From positions 13,575,387 through 13,639,386 of the forward strand of contig OU612069.1 of the NCBI GenBank assembly GCA_914767715.1: DNA of 64,000 nt, written 5' to 3'. Of the stretch, positions 1-12,200 are shown in pieces. Under the pieces are notes generated by a model. The model made no database searches and had not been told where the DNA came from. It saw only the letters and a program-made list of their open reading frames with translations. The stretch is from Membranipora membranacea. Its lineage: Eukaryota; Bryozoa; Gymnolaemata; Cheilostomatida; Membraniporidae. Numbering within the stretch: the first letter of the stretch is position 1; every line of letters starts with the position of its first letter. The position numbers were made by a program, and so were the translations under genes.

Positions 1-117
1 TAGCGGCATTACATTATCAACCACCCATTTCCATTTGGAATAGGAAATTTGGAAATGAGTGGTTGATAATGTAATGCCACTAACTCGCATTGGAGCCGTC
101 TAAGCACTTAGACTAAC
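1..117. mobile_element. Hairpin MITE, truncated by the window edge
   Basis: The two arms pair around about position 40: GGCATTACATTATCAACCAC on the left is answered by its reverse complement at 57-79. The right arm continues into CTAACTCGCATTGGAGCCGT and CTTAGACTAA with no partner inside the window, so the left end lies outside. The same arm sequence recurs in the complete hairpin at 9726-9847, which marks this as a dispersed foldback element and not a single-copy RNA hairpin. Confidence 0.7.
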
Positions 118-244
118 AGAAACCATGATTCATGCGGGGGAACTTCAATCTGCAAGCAACAGCGCCCTATCCCCCGGCTAATTCTTATTTCTCTAAATTC
201 TGGTACATATGTCTCCATTTTATTATTCCTTGATTTCTTTACAG

Positions 245-3200
245 GCTTTAGAACAACAAGAAGCTGTAGAAACCCATATAAACCTTGCAGTAGCAAAAGA
301 CCATCTCCTCAATCAAATATGGTGAGTTTTCTTATCCATTCTGGTCCACAAGACTTTAGATGATCAACTATCGATCCAAATTATCAACATTTTGTTTCTT
401 TGCTTAATGCCACCTTTTCAGAAACTAGTAACTTGATCCTAAGTTAGAGCTTTGGGATGATGAATTATTTTCACTGATTAGAACTGCTTTTGAGCTTTCG
501 CCTGCAGTTTATTTCTGTTCCATAATCAATCTTTAACCAATGATATGGCTGACAAAAGCCTCAACATTGGTAGACCAGTATATACTTGAAACTTTGTCGG
601 CTTTTGTGTGTATGGGGGTAAACTCTGCCTCAGTCTCTGATAAGAATATTTGTCAGGCTGATCAAAATACACCGACTGACCAAAATTTTGATCCAGTTTG
701 ATTACATTTGTAATTGCTCCCCTCCTCCGATAAGCCTTATCAGTAGTGTGGGACCCATTCTGAATGCAGGAAAACTGGATCAAACCAGATCTAGACCAGT
801 GGTTGACATGCTGGCTAATCGACGTCCTCTGAGACCAAATATACTGCTTCATGATTCATACATTTGTTTCTTTGAATGATCTGATGTGGGGGATTTTTCA
901 TGTGACATCTCACCTCTTGGGAGGTCCAAGCGCCCGATCAGATGTGTTTGTAAGTTTTTCATAAAATGAAGAGATATGCTTTGTTCAGGTCTCAATGTCA
1001 AATCCCATGAGACAGGAATGACCGAGGTTACTTGACATTGAACGATTATATTGAACAAAATATACGCTTTGAGGAGCCTGTAAAATAATGAATTTAATAT
1101 TTTGCAATTTTGATGAATGACTTAGTTATATCTATAAACCTAAGCATATAAATACATATAAATAAGAGTATTTGTAATTTTATGTTTATGGATACATTCA
1201 TGAAACTGCATTGTGGGAAATGTATAAACTGAAAGTTGTCTTCTCACTTTTATAGGTTAGACGCCCAAAATCATACAGAAGCTACAAAGCAAGACTGGAA
1301 GGACAGGGTCGACGCCCTGCTCACAGCGTATGATGAGAAAATAGTGGAAGCTGCAATGCATGGGATCGATGTGACGAACAAAACAGAACATGTGCAGAAC
1401 ATTTCAGTTCAATATCAAGATTGGGACTTCTGGAACAGTGTGCTTTTTGCTGGCACTGTGTACACCACCATTGGTGAGACCTTTGACCTTGACCTTTGAC
1501 TTCCACTTCCACAATGCACCTCTTGATATAATTGACATAATGAATCTTATAATTTTTATGCCAACTCCAAATATTTATTATGTAATTCAGATCAATTATA
1601 TCCATCTTTGATGTATTCAAATCGACCAATATAATAATCATCAATCAACATCTTGGCTTAAAGGGCAATGCCAGGGTCACATTGAGCTGCAGTTTCCTAT
1701 ATACTTTACAGGATATGGACATTTGACACCAGCCACAACTGCTGGCAGAATCGCTACAATGTTTTACGCGATCATCGGTATACCACTGTGTCTGATTGTA
1801 CTAGCTGACATGGGCGGACTTTTCAGCGAATTGCTCAAGTTCCTCATGAGAGGCGTCAAAAAGGGCTTCTACAGATGCTGCAGGTAGGCTCTGTAATCTA
1901 TTACCTGCGCTTGTGGTCACTGCCCTAGACTGTACATTTCATAAACATCGACACTCAGGTACAGTTATCAGATAGGTATTGTTTCACGAAAAGCAGCGGC
2001 ACACTCTTTCCTGTGAACATGGGAATACATAAAAAGCTGCCTTTGAGTTGGATCATGACAATTACTGCTATCAATACAGATATAAATTGTGTTACAAAAC
2101 ATCCTTATAGCTTTTAAGATTGAGAAGCTTAGCATTTTAGAATGGAAGAATTATTAATTGCTGGAGTTGAGAAGTTATGGTGAACGCCTCTTGCATAACG
2201 ATACCTGTAAACGTACAATCCAAATTGGTATATCAATAATTCAATCAATCAAGAGGCTCTTATGAAAAAAAATGGAATGATTTTACAATAGACTTTATGC
2301 TGCTGGAGCCGGCCATGAGTAGGTTTCAGGTCTCAAAACAGCGCTTGACTCATGGTTTCTAGCTGAAGACCTGTGTGTTGTGGTGTGGTATGCCTCTACT
2401 GTATCAACGCATAATATAATTCATTAATTATTTCCTCAAATTAATCAGATGACTGCAAATAAGGATATCAATCATATTCGGATATTGTTAATGAGAAATA
2501 ATGAATAAAAGATCATGATCAGATAAATCAACAGCATATGATTCGTAAAACAATTGGTGTATATGTGATATTACAACGCCGATTTATAATATTGCCCACA
2601 AAGGGAGTTTTTTCTATCAGACAGCCTTGTAGATTGGCAAGGGGGCCAGCTCAAAATGCTATTAAGGTCATTCAAACTGGAACCATACAATTTATCCTCT
2701 TCCTACATACATGGTTCGCTTCAAATTGTTATGCTACATTACATTACTTTACATCATATTATATTATTGTTGTTACAGGCCAAAATCTCATCTAAGTAAA
2801 GAAAAACTGGAACATCTGAACGGCTCTGCCATATTCCTGGTGCTAGGTAAGCTTTAATAATAAATTATTATAACAATTATTATTACAATATCAGATACCC
2901 ACCCACCGACTCGCCCTGATTATATGGTGGTTTTGATCCAATTTTGAGAGGAGTTGTTTCCCCACTGTAAAACAGTGGACAACTCCTATAATCTTTCGAG
3001 TTAGATCATAATTTATTGCAAATGTTTCACCCTAAATCAGCTATAAATACTAAGAACTTGGGATATCACCTTTCCCTTATCTTTTTACACTGACAAACAA
3101 GACATAAAAATTGTAAGATACCAAGAGTTGCAACAAAACATTAAATTCTTTTTTGTTGGATTGTCATTGTAGTGATTGTGATAGTCATCTACTTATTTGC

Positions 3201-4632
3201 TGGGGCTGGTATGTACACAATCTGGGAGACAGAATGGTCTTACTTTGATGCTTTCTGGTTCATCTTTGTCAGCTTCAGGTAAGATTGATCGTTGCTCAGA
3301 TCCTCAAAATGTTCTAGGTTTAAAACACCGCAGCATCCATCGATTCCCATAGCTAGCTCAAGGATAATTCAATGTGACTTCAATGTGAATCTCAGAACTG
3401 TTTGTAGAACGAAATTGTCAAAATCAGGAAGTGAAATTTTATGGCAGCCATAAAAGAGTATGTAGATGTTAAAGTTTTTCCTTTCTATTACAATTTAAGG
3501 CGACCTCATCACTAATGCAAGGGCATGCTAAGGGAAGAATTAAGAGCCCAAAACAGAGTAAGGATAAATCCTTACTTTGTGTATACGTCTTCAAGGTAGA
3601 CTTGGCTGAAAGCCACAATATATGCTAGACTTACCGGATTTGTTTCTTTCTTCAAATTTTCATTTACCTTTAACCTCTAACTTCTTTTTGCAGCACAATA
3701 GGATTCGGCGATATGACTCCTAATCATCCAAAGTTCTTCCTATTGACTATCGCATACATATTTATCGGACTTGCGCTCATATCAACCGGCTTTACTGTGT
3801 TGCAACAAGTCTTGCAGGTAGGTGTTACCATACAACATACCCTAGTCAATGCTCTGATTGGCTGGTTGGTCGGAGAGAGCTAATCTATTGACTCTGATTG
3901 GCTGGTGGGGTGGAGTGAGCCAATGTGTTGGCCACATTCTTTCAGTGACCTGGCGTTGGCTATATACCCTCAAGTAAATTCTACCATGACTTTAGTTTAG
4001 CTACTCTTGGTATGTTAGCTAGCTTCTATTATTTCTAGCTAACATGGGTTCATATAATTCGGTTGAGTAACTGTTAGGTATGCATAGACTATGCGCAAAA
4101 TGGCAAACTTATTCTCCTACTACTATTTCAATCCTGGAGAGTAAAAATTATACATAGTCAATGGTTAAATAATTAAATAGTTAAATGGTTAATTAGCTAA
4201 ATGGCCATTTTGGTCTGTTGAAGTTGTCTAGCTTCATTTGACCAAGGAGTTAACTCCTTGATTTGACTGTTGAAGCAATAGCATAATTTGACACAATATT
4301 TTAAAGAGTAGATTATTAAGCTGCCTCAGATTTAGCTGACCACTAGTAGCAAAAAATGAAAAATTAATAAATAAAAAACAATTAACCTTTGTATGGATAC
4401 TTACTAACTACTGATAACTAAGCATTACTTTTTCATTTCACAGTCTACAATAAACAAGGCATCGGACCAGATCGACGCTAAGCTCGGCAGGTTAGACTCA
4501 AGTGCATCGGAATCTTCGCTTAATGCCCGCAGCAAAGACGATGTGACACTGGTCCAAATGAACAGATCCACAACCAACTCACAATCTCATGGCTCGGAAG
4601 ATCCGGAGTCACTGACTAAGACTGGCTCGTGA
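245..4632 (+). CDS. Two-pore-domain potassium channel (K2P/KCNK family), 5' partial
   Basis: K2P channels are plasma-membrane potassium leak channels that work as dimers. Seven exons join in frame with AG/GT borders: 245-321, 1256-1473, 1712-1883, 2779-2846, 3173-3278, 3694-3817, 4444-4632 (317 residues plus stop). The first exon opens mid-protein behind an acceptor, so the N-terminus and M1 are left of the window. In order I see an extracellular cap with NHT, NKT and NIS glycosylation sites; pore loop 1 with TIGYG, whose first Gly codon is split by the 1473/1712 intron; M2 beginning IATMFYAIIGIPL; M3 (VIVIVIYLFAGAG); pore loop 2 with TIGFGDMTP; M4 (GLALISTGFTVLQQ); and a Ser-rich cytoplasmic tail of about 60 residues. 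Two P-loops with GYG and GFG filters define the family; the subfamily is not clear. AATAAA at 5512-5517 is a possible polyadenylation signal. Confidence 0.93.
656..797. repeat. Short foldback repeat, 'TGCAGGCAAACTGGAT' family, copy 1
   Basis: The left part carries TTTTGATCCAGTTTGATTAC and the right part AATGCAGGAAAACTGGATCAA followed by AGATCTAG, roughly complementary. Related copies lie at 7036-7131, 18666-18751, 24640-24693, 26150-26246 and 34645-34762. It sits in an intron of the potassium channel gene. Confidence 0.55.
2949..2988. repeat. Small hairpin in a K2P intron
   Basis: AGGAGTTGT and CCACTG are answered by CAGTGG and ACAACTCCT across a loop of about 5 bases. It is flanked by GATCCAATTT, so it may be a degenerate member of the foldback family at 656-797. 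Confidence 0.45.
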
Positions 4633-6299
4633 TGGCGTTAGCTTGTGATATAAGAAAGGGAAGTCTTCAATGCCAACACAAATGGCTGGTACCACCATAT
4701 TGGGTAAAATCACAGCTAGGTTTCAAAGTGAGACTTTGTACTTAAAGATCTCTATCTCATGTCGGTTGGTTCAGCTCAAGTGTGACCTTGACCTTGGTCA
4801 CCCTGCGACCTCTCTAATATCCAGATATAAACATTCATATTATGATAATGCTTTTATGAGCTATGTCACTGACGATAGAAAAGCGGTGCCAGACGATGTA
4901 AGCGTGCTAGGACCTAGCAACAATCAAAATGGACCCTTGCTTACCTTCCAGACGAACACAAAACTGCAAGCTCCTCCTGACAATGAAAAGGTTTGCTTTG
5001 CCACAAAACTGCAGGACAGTTCAATTTGTTTGCTGCTCAATGAATGAAAATGCAAACACACTGACTCTTTAGAACTTTGTACATGAGTTATTTCCAAAAG
5101 TTATGTAGCTAGTGCACATGTTGCAAGTCGCAGTCACCTGATCACAGTCATATGATCAGCAGCCACATGGCACTGATGGCATCCAGGTGGTAAAATAGGT
5201 GTCAAATTCAGGTTCCTTTAAACAATTGCAAGTTTTTTTATATCAAATGAACCTCTTGTTCTACATAAGTTACAGGTCATACTTGCTAAGCTATGGTGAT
5301 TGTCTCCCTTTTTTTATACCTCCAAATTTTTTTCACCAAAGTTTTTCTGAGGCATAAGGTTATTCTCTTATGTTCCCATACTCTTTACCCCTTCATAATG
5401 CATGTTATGATAGATATTGGTTTGTCTTGACAGGCATTGTTGGGTTAGGAGGTAGCCACTGATTCAATCACACTTTCACGTAATTCAGTCAACACTGGGC
5501 TAGTGAGAGGGAATAAAGCTCGTCAACCCTTATTTTGAGCTTTTGCCTAGCCAATGTGTAGGCTCTTATCGGATGGGCTCTGACCACCCAATCAGAGCCA
5601 ACAGATTAGCTAGCTTTTGCTTGACCAAACAAAGCTTGTCAAGACAGAGTAGTTAGTCAGACATCTATTTTTTTCACTCTGAGCTTCCGGTATACTTGAA
5701 ATGTGACATTGCCAAAAATTTGTACCCTCAAGTGACCCGAAATATTTATAAACTGGTTGCTATTTTTCTAACAAATATATTTTCCAAAATAAATAAATGA
5801 AAACAAGAAACTGAAATAAGTAGGCGAGGTGAAAATTGTCTAACTATGACATCATTTTCAAGCAATGTATGCAATGAAACCAAACTGTAAAATATAAATG
5901 GTAGGACTATTGATGGAACCCTATAAACTGATATTCTGTACGATAAACTATTCTGATGTCTTCAGGTTGGAGCAGTGCTATCCCTCAGTATTCTCAATCT
6001 ACAAGCCTATAGAACCCAAGCTAACTTGAATGAAAATCACTTATCAGGTACAAGATCTAGCATGCTGCCAGGCAAAGTACGAGCTAGTTGATCATAGTAT
6101 GGGTTATCTTCTCCCTTCTCTGCATTACAATTACATACCTTCAGAAACTTAAATAAGTCAGTCCGACTGAGCAAATTAAATGAAATTATATTTACATGTT
6201 CCATATATCGTTCTATATGAGAGTTTTTTGAGCAAAGCAGAGATCTGCAGTGGCTAGTCACTGCATGAGACCTTTAGCTTATCCTGAAGTGTTGTCAGC
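4633..6299. other. Convergent 3' flanks of the K2P and Cys-rich genes; no gene seen
   Basis: This holds the presumed 3' UTR of the channel gene and the downstream side of the minus-strand gene that ends at 6300. An open stretch at 4670-5047 looks like chance: it has no domain and begins after the channel stop codon. Positions 5540-5630 contain a CCAATCAGAGCC-type segment that recurs in inverted or direct form at 3850-3930, 25880-26010 and 26520-26660. Confidence 0.5.
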
Positions 6300-9200
6300 T
6301 TACATCATTATGGCGAGCCAAAAGGCAGCAGTGACGCCGGCAAGTAGTGTATACACAGAGATGTAGCGAGTATAAGGGGCACTGCCGTGGCCGTCTTGTC
6401 GCAGGAGAGTGTTAGGAGGTGTAGTTCGGTCCCAGTCATTCTGTTAAACAACAAAACCACATTCGTTATTGAGGTTGCTGTTATATAGGGGAAGATAACT
6501 TTCAAATCAAATGATAGCTCGTAACACTTCGCTGGACCAGGGCCAGTTGTGTCCAAACCTTTTCTAAGTTATAATGTGAAAAGTAAGTATTTCTAGAGCT
6601 TTTTGAAATTGGGTCAGATATTTTGTGACCACATGTGCATTGATACTTGGTTCTTAGAAGTGAACCTAAGTCAAAGTTTTTACTTTTGGTAGATACTCAC
6701 CACAACCGAGATTGGAGGAAGGTCCTTTGGACGGTTAGTTTCCTTCTTAGGGGTGTTCAGGTTGTCTGAAAATAAATATACATACAATATTTATATATTG
6801 TGGGTTTGATCTGCGAAAAGGCTGTAAATGTAATAGCTGTCAAAACCAAACTTATCATCCAGATATAGGACATGTCATCAATTTTCTACAACGTAAATTG
6901 GGTCTGCAATTTCAAAGTTAGAGCTCCGGTATAATTTCCTGATTTCCCTCGAATTTCCATGAATATTATGGCTGTAATTTATTCGAATAATAAGTTGGCT
7001 GATAGAAATATATATACCCCTCCGTACTGTAGACTGTAGGTTTTTCCATTTTGCCTGTATTTGGAGTTGCTTCCCCTACTCATCAGTGGAAGGGGCCTCT
7101 GGGAAGGAAACTGGATCTAACTTGATCTAGTTGCAGGCCCGTAGTTTTAGGGGAGTCAGAGTGTTCTAGGGGAGGTAGGGGAGGCAAAAGATCAAGGCAG
7201 GTCCGAAGCATTGCCAAGTAGGGTGCCGTAAGTTTCTCCCTAAGCAATTTAAGGAGCTTATTCTGACATGGATTATTCAATTTTAGGCCACTCTATTAAG
7301 CTTTCTAGGGGAGGCAGTGCCTCGCCTCGCACGTTTGCCTCCCCTACCATTTTTTTAAACTACGGCCCTGAGTTGTACTGCGTACCTGGAGTTTGAGTTT
7401 TACCCTGCGGGTTGAATTGTCGTCTCGGTTCAGTGACCTCCCATCTAATATACTGGGTGGTGAGGCGTTTAGCTGTAGCTCTCACTTCTTCCTCGGATTC
7501 TCCGTCATTATCCATAGGAAGTTCAGTTCTCATGTCCTCTACAGGGTTCGCCACTGCCAGGTAGTGGTCACATCCAGTTATGAGCGGTCCGATAGATCCA
7601 GTCATCAGCGTCTCGTACGGAATAGCGCAGTCAGTCTTGAAATTCCTCAGCAGGTAATCACTAATACATGTCTGTTAATAATACAATACAATACAATACA
7701 ATACAATACAATACAATACAATACAATACAATACAATACAATACAATACAATACAATACAATATAATACTAAAATTGAGGTGATCTTTATTGCTATTCTG
7801 TGCCTTGTTCCAAGTCAATGCGAAGGGATTAGGCGCAGGCACACATGAGATACTCAGACTAAATTAACAATAGCGATCAGAGATACAATTTCTTACAACG
7901 TAATTATGATGTCAGTGTGGCTATCTACCTCAGCCAATGTGGTGACTCTGATATGATAAGCTGCTGGTGGGAAGAGAGCCAATGCAAGGTTACTCAGAGC
8001 ACTTAAAGAGATATAAGGAAAGTGGAACTATTCTTTTTCACACTCATCAAATATCAGGAAAGTACCATCTGACCTGGCACTAGCTCTCATCCCACCCACC
8101 AGCCAATCAGAGCATTATCTATACTCACCTCAGCCAGAAAGATCTTCTTGCACATTGGGCCCAGTCTGTCGGCGTTCTCTCCAGTCAGACGTGGTGACAC
8201 GCTTCTCCAGTTAGACAGTGTACTCAGGAACTGACGGCTCTTCTCACTCGCCATGTGCTCAGCGTAAATACCCTCAAAACATTTCGTCCCGTTCTCTAAC
8301 AGCATCTACAAAAATATATTCATTTTTTGACAGTAATGCTTTTTTTTATAACATAACAGAAGTGGTTCCTTTGAATAACCCATGGCAAATATTATCAGAT
8401 TCAGATTTTAAACGATACCTGGGAATTGAAACTGTTTAATTCATCCAAGTCAGAATGTTTTGTGAGTCCGGTACGAGCCTTAGTATATCATGAGAGGATT
8501 TTGGGAATGTACCCTGGAGGAGTCAGCAAAATTAAAGCTAGCTATAAGATCATTACTTTATAAATTGAAACTCTCTCTCCCACAAAATATGTGTCCTAAG
8601 CTACAAATCAAGTCACCCCCAAACTATCTGAGGTAAACTCTGGCAAATTTTTACTTTTCTAGGGTGGAGAATTATTTAAATATCCTAGTTTGGCGAACGT
8701 GAAGATAGCAATTAGAATTAGATATACCCATAGACTTAATATAAACCTTTTTTTTTATCATTATTAAGTTTACTAAGTTATAATTAAGTTTATTACTAAG
8801 TCTATGGATATACCTGACAAATCAAACAAGAATGCCCATGTATATATAGTAACTATAAATGGTGAGTATTTGCTGAACCCTATAAAACAAACCCTGGCGT
8901 CAGCACTTCGAGTTTTCATATCAAATACTCCTTTCTGAACGTAAGAGGTTCGTTTCTTTCTTCGCTTGTTCATTGTCTGCATGGGTGCAGGGGTCGTCTG
9001 CAGCAAAACAGAATGTAATAGATCAACAGGTGACATATTTATTGGTGTTCATCCATAGCAACATGTTAGCCTGGCATGTTTCTCTGTTGCGGGAGCAGGG
9101 GGGAACCCCCCACAACACAGCTTGTCAAGCCAGGAACTCCACAAACACCTGATTAGAGGGCATCAGAGCACACAACCTTCAAAGCTCTATTATCTATGAA

Positions 9201-12200
9201 CCACTTACTGAAAATCCAAAATAGTGATTCTTAAAAACCCACAGTGTTGCATTGTGGGTTTGACTTAGCACGTGTTCCAGACTATTTTAGAAATATTCAA
9301 TGCTTGCAAATGATAAGTTTTGAATTACATGGGACATAGTCTATAACTAATCACAGGTCCCTGTACCAGATCACACTTCAGGTTGCACTTGTGGATTTGA
9401 CTTAGCTTTTGTTCCTGATTATTTAAAAAAATCTCTTATGCTTGCGCGTTGTCGGTTCAAAATCTGTAGGGACACAGTACAGTCCAGAACTACTCACAGG
9501 TCCCTGAACCAGATGACACTTCAGGGTATCAATGATCTCGCACATCTCCCGGGTTACGTCCATAGTACGCATGTAGGGGACTAGATCCATCATCACTCGA
9601 CCAATCACATCCTCGTACCGACCCTGTACTTTGCTATCACAGTGCTGCGTCTTATTGTGTATGCAATGCTTGAACTGAAACAGGTATATCGTGGTAACAT
9701 TGAGAAAATAGCAGAGGTATAGCTAGTCTTAGTGCTCAGACGGCTGCAATGCGAGTTAGTGGCATTACATTATCAAACACTCAAATCTAGTGTTTGATAA
9801 TGTAATGCCACTAACTCGCATTGCAGCCGTCTGAGTACTTAGACTAAGGTATAGATTGGCATGGATTGATCAAATTTCTAGCTGGAGCTGTAAGGTATGA
9901 CAACTGCAGTGTTTTTTAATATTGTTGTTTGAATTGCTAGATGTTTGATTTGCCTACATAATTATCATGTCGATATGGCGCAGAATAAATTTCACTTTCT
10001 GGGCCAGTCAGAATAACAGAGAAACATAATACTTATATATACTTGATACTTTGTGTATTCTATTGGCTGTTTTTTTACCATAAAAGTGATACGCTATCTT
10101 TATTTTAGTGTGGGAGCTACTGGAAGCAAGCCAAGCAGGGCAGTGATTATTGTGAAAATAAGCAAGTCAATCTTTATGCATGAAATGAAATGAATGGAGC
10201 CTGTGTACTATTGTGTGTTCAAAACATCACTGCCCTGTTTGTCAGCACAAAGCTGCCACATTGCTGACACTCTTTTCTTGCAGTTACAGCGGAAATCTTA
10301 ACGATCAAGTAGCAATGTCTTAGTTCAAATAAAAAGTGAGTAGTAAATGTAGAATTATGAGTCTAGTTAACTTTTGCATACTCACACTCTGTTTGGAGGT
10401 ACCCAGACTGTAATAATTGGCATTCTACAAAAAGAGATACAAATATCAGTGTGGACTAAGCGGAAGACTAATCAGCTTTAGTATCATTCGTCTGATGAAA
10501 TTTCGCATTATGATTCTGATGGAAGATCAGGTGTAATAAGCTTTGATTTGGTTGTAATGTTCGATTCTGGTGGCAATTCAGTTAGCTATATCAATCCTAA
10601 TTATTTTTTGCCACTTTTTTACTTAGTTTTGAACTCTACCCACCAGAACAAAGATTGACGACTGAATGATATAGTAAAACTTCTGTTCATACCCAAGATC
10701 CCAATACCTTTTGCCAAAAGTTAGGACCAGCAGGTTTTAAAATAGTTTCATACTGGTTAGTATTAAGATTTTAGATAACAGAGACATTCCAGCACTACCA
10801 TTGTGATATGTCATTGACAATATTACCAAAATAAATAAATGAATCTAATCTAATCTACTATAAAAAGTAACCACGAGAACTAGAAGTCAGTGACATGTTT
10901 AAACCTTCTACCTCAGTATCAAAATTAGGCATCATGAAGCACATAGTCTCGACTGTGCTGATACTCTGACTGATATCAGCCTTGTATAGCTCCTTTCTAC
11001 ACTCGTTGACCGGGTCACTGGCACACTGGAAGAACTGCAACGATAAAAGGAGAGCATTACAGGCCCGTAGTTCTAGGGGAGGCAGGGAGGTACTGTCTCC
11101 CCTAGAAAGGTGAATACAAGTGCTTAAAATCACTATATTTGAATAATCCTTGTCAGAATCAGCTCATCTGGGATTTCCGCATTAGCTAATTATATGCCTT
11201 AAATTTCTTATAGCACCGCTCATGGTGATGCTTCGAATTCGCCTCAAAAGTTTGCCTCCCCTACCCTTTTTTTGTGGCTCTGCATTACTATAGTATTTAT
11301 AAATTTAAGTATCTATAGATGAGAAAAGGAAAGTGACGATGAAAGAAGGTATTGTGAAAGCATCATGTTGGGTTCACATGTCTACACTGATTTTCCCTAG
11401 ATCAGGTTGATGCCGAAACACCAACTCTATCAAATCGTGCTGTGGGAGTTATCCCATGTTATATGAAGGGTGTGCAACTCCTTGCCTTCAAATCAAGTTT
11501 GAAAATAGCAAGCCTTGACAAAATAAACACATGCTTTAGAGGATAATGCAAGGTCTGAATAAGATAAGATAAGAAAGCTTTTAATGGTTTGTCAACGAAA
11601 AGTTACAAAAGTGTTGAAGAAGCTCTTTTGATGTTTATACAATCGCCATTAAAAATTTGAATGCTAGTTCGAATTAAACTGTTTAAAAATCTCTCAGTTC
11701 TGGTTTTCGGCATGCGATAAAGTGACGTGGCTGTGTCATAACAGTGATGTAAAACAGGTGTGACACAAATAATAAAATTCTGAGCTGAGATTTCAATCCT
11801 GGTATTGACTTGGTACACCATGTCTAAAAAGTAGGCATTTCAATTAACAAGGACAAGAGCATTATGTAACAGATTATTGTACGTGTGTATAACTCACCTC
11901 CTGACAGAAAGGTAAGTACATGTCCCAGTTCATTAATGAGATCTCCAGACCGGACAGCAGGGCACTCACTGAAGCGGCATCACAGCCTGCATGAATAGCC
12001 TGAAACAGAATAAAACATTTCCATCTTAAATATGTTAATTTACCTGCGGAAATTCTACATGTGGTGCAATGAGATTATGCACAACTATTTTTTGTGGGCT
12101 CTTCATAGCAAGAAATACAGGGACAGTGAAAAAAGAGGGAACAATTTGATTGCTCACATCGAAGTGGCATGATGACTCAAATCAATCGGGAAACATTCAT

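Noticed and set aside
4670-5047. 125-codon open frame downstream of the potassium channel stop
   Set aside because: Lies in the presumed 3' UTR, has low-complexity chance composition and no recognisable domain or splice signals.
7393-7848. 151-codon open frame on + crossing the (AATAC)n tract
   Set aside because: It is antisense to exon 10 of the minus-strand Cys-rich gene and is kept open by the microsatellite, whose 5-base unit has no stop in this frame.
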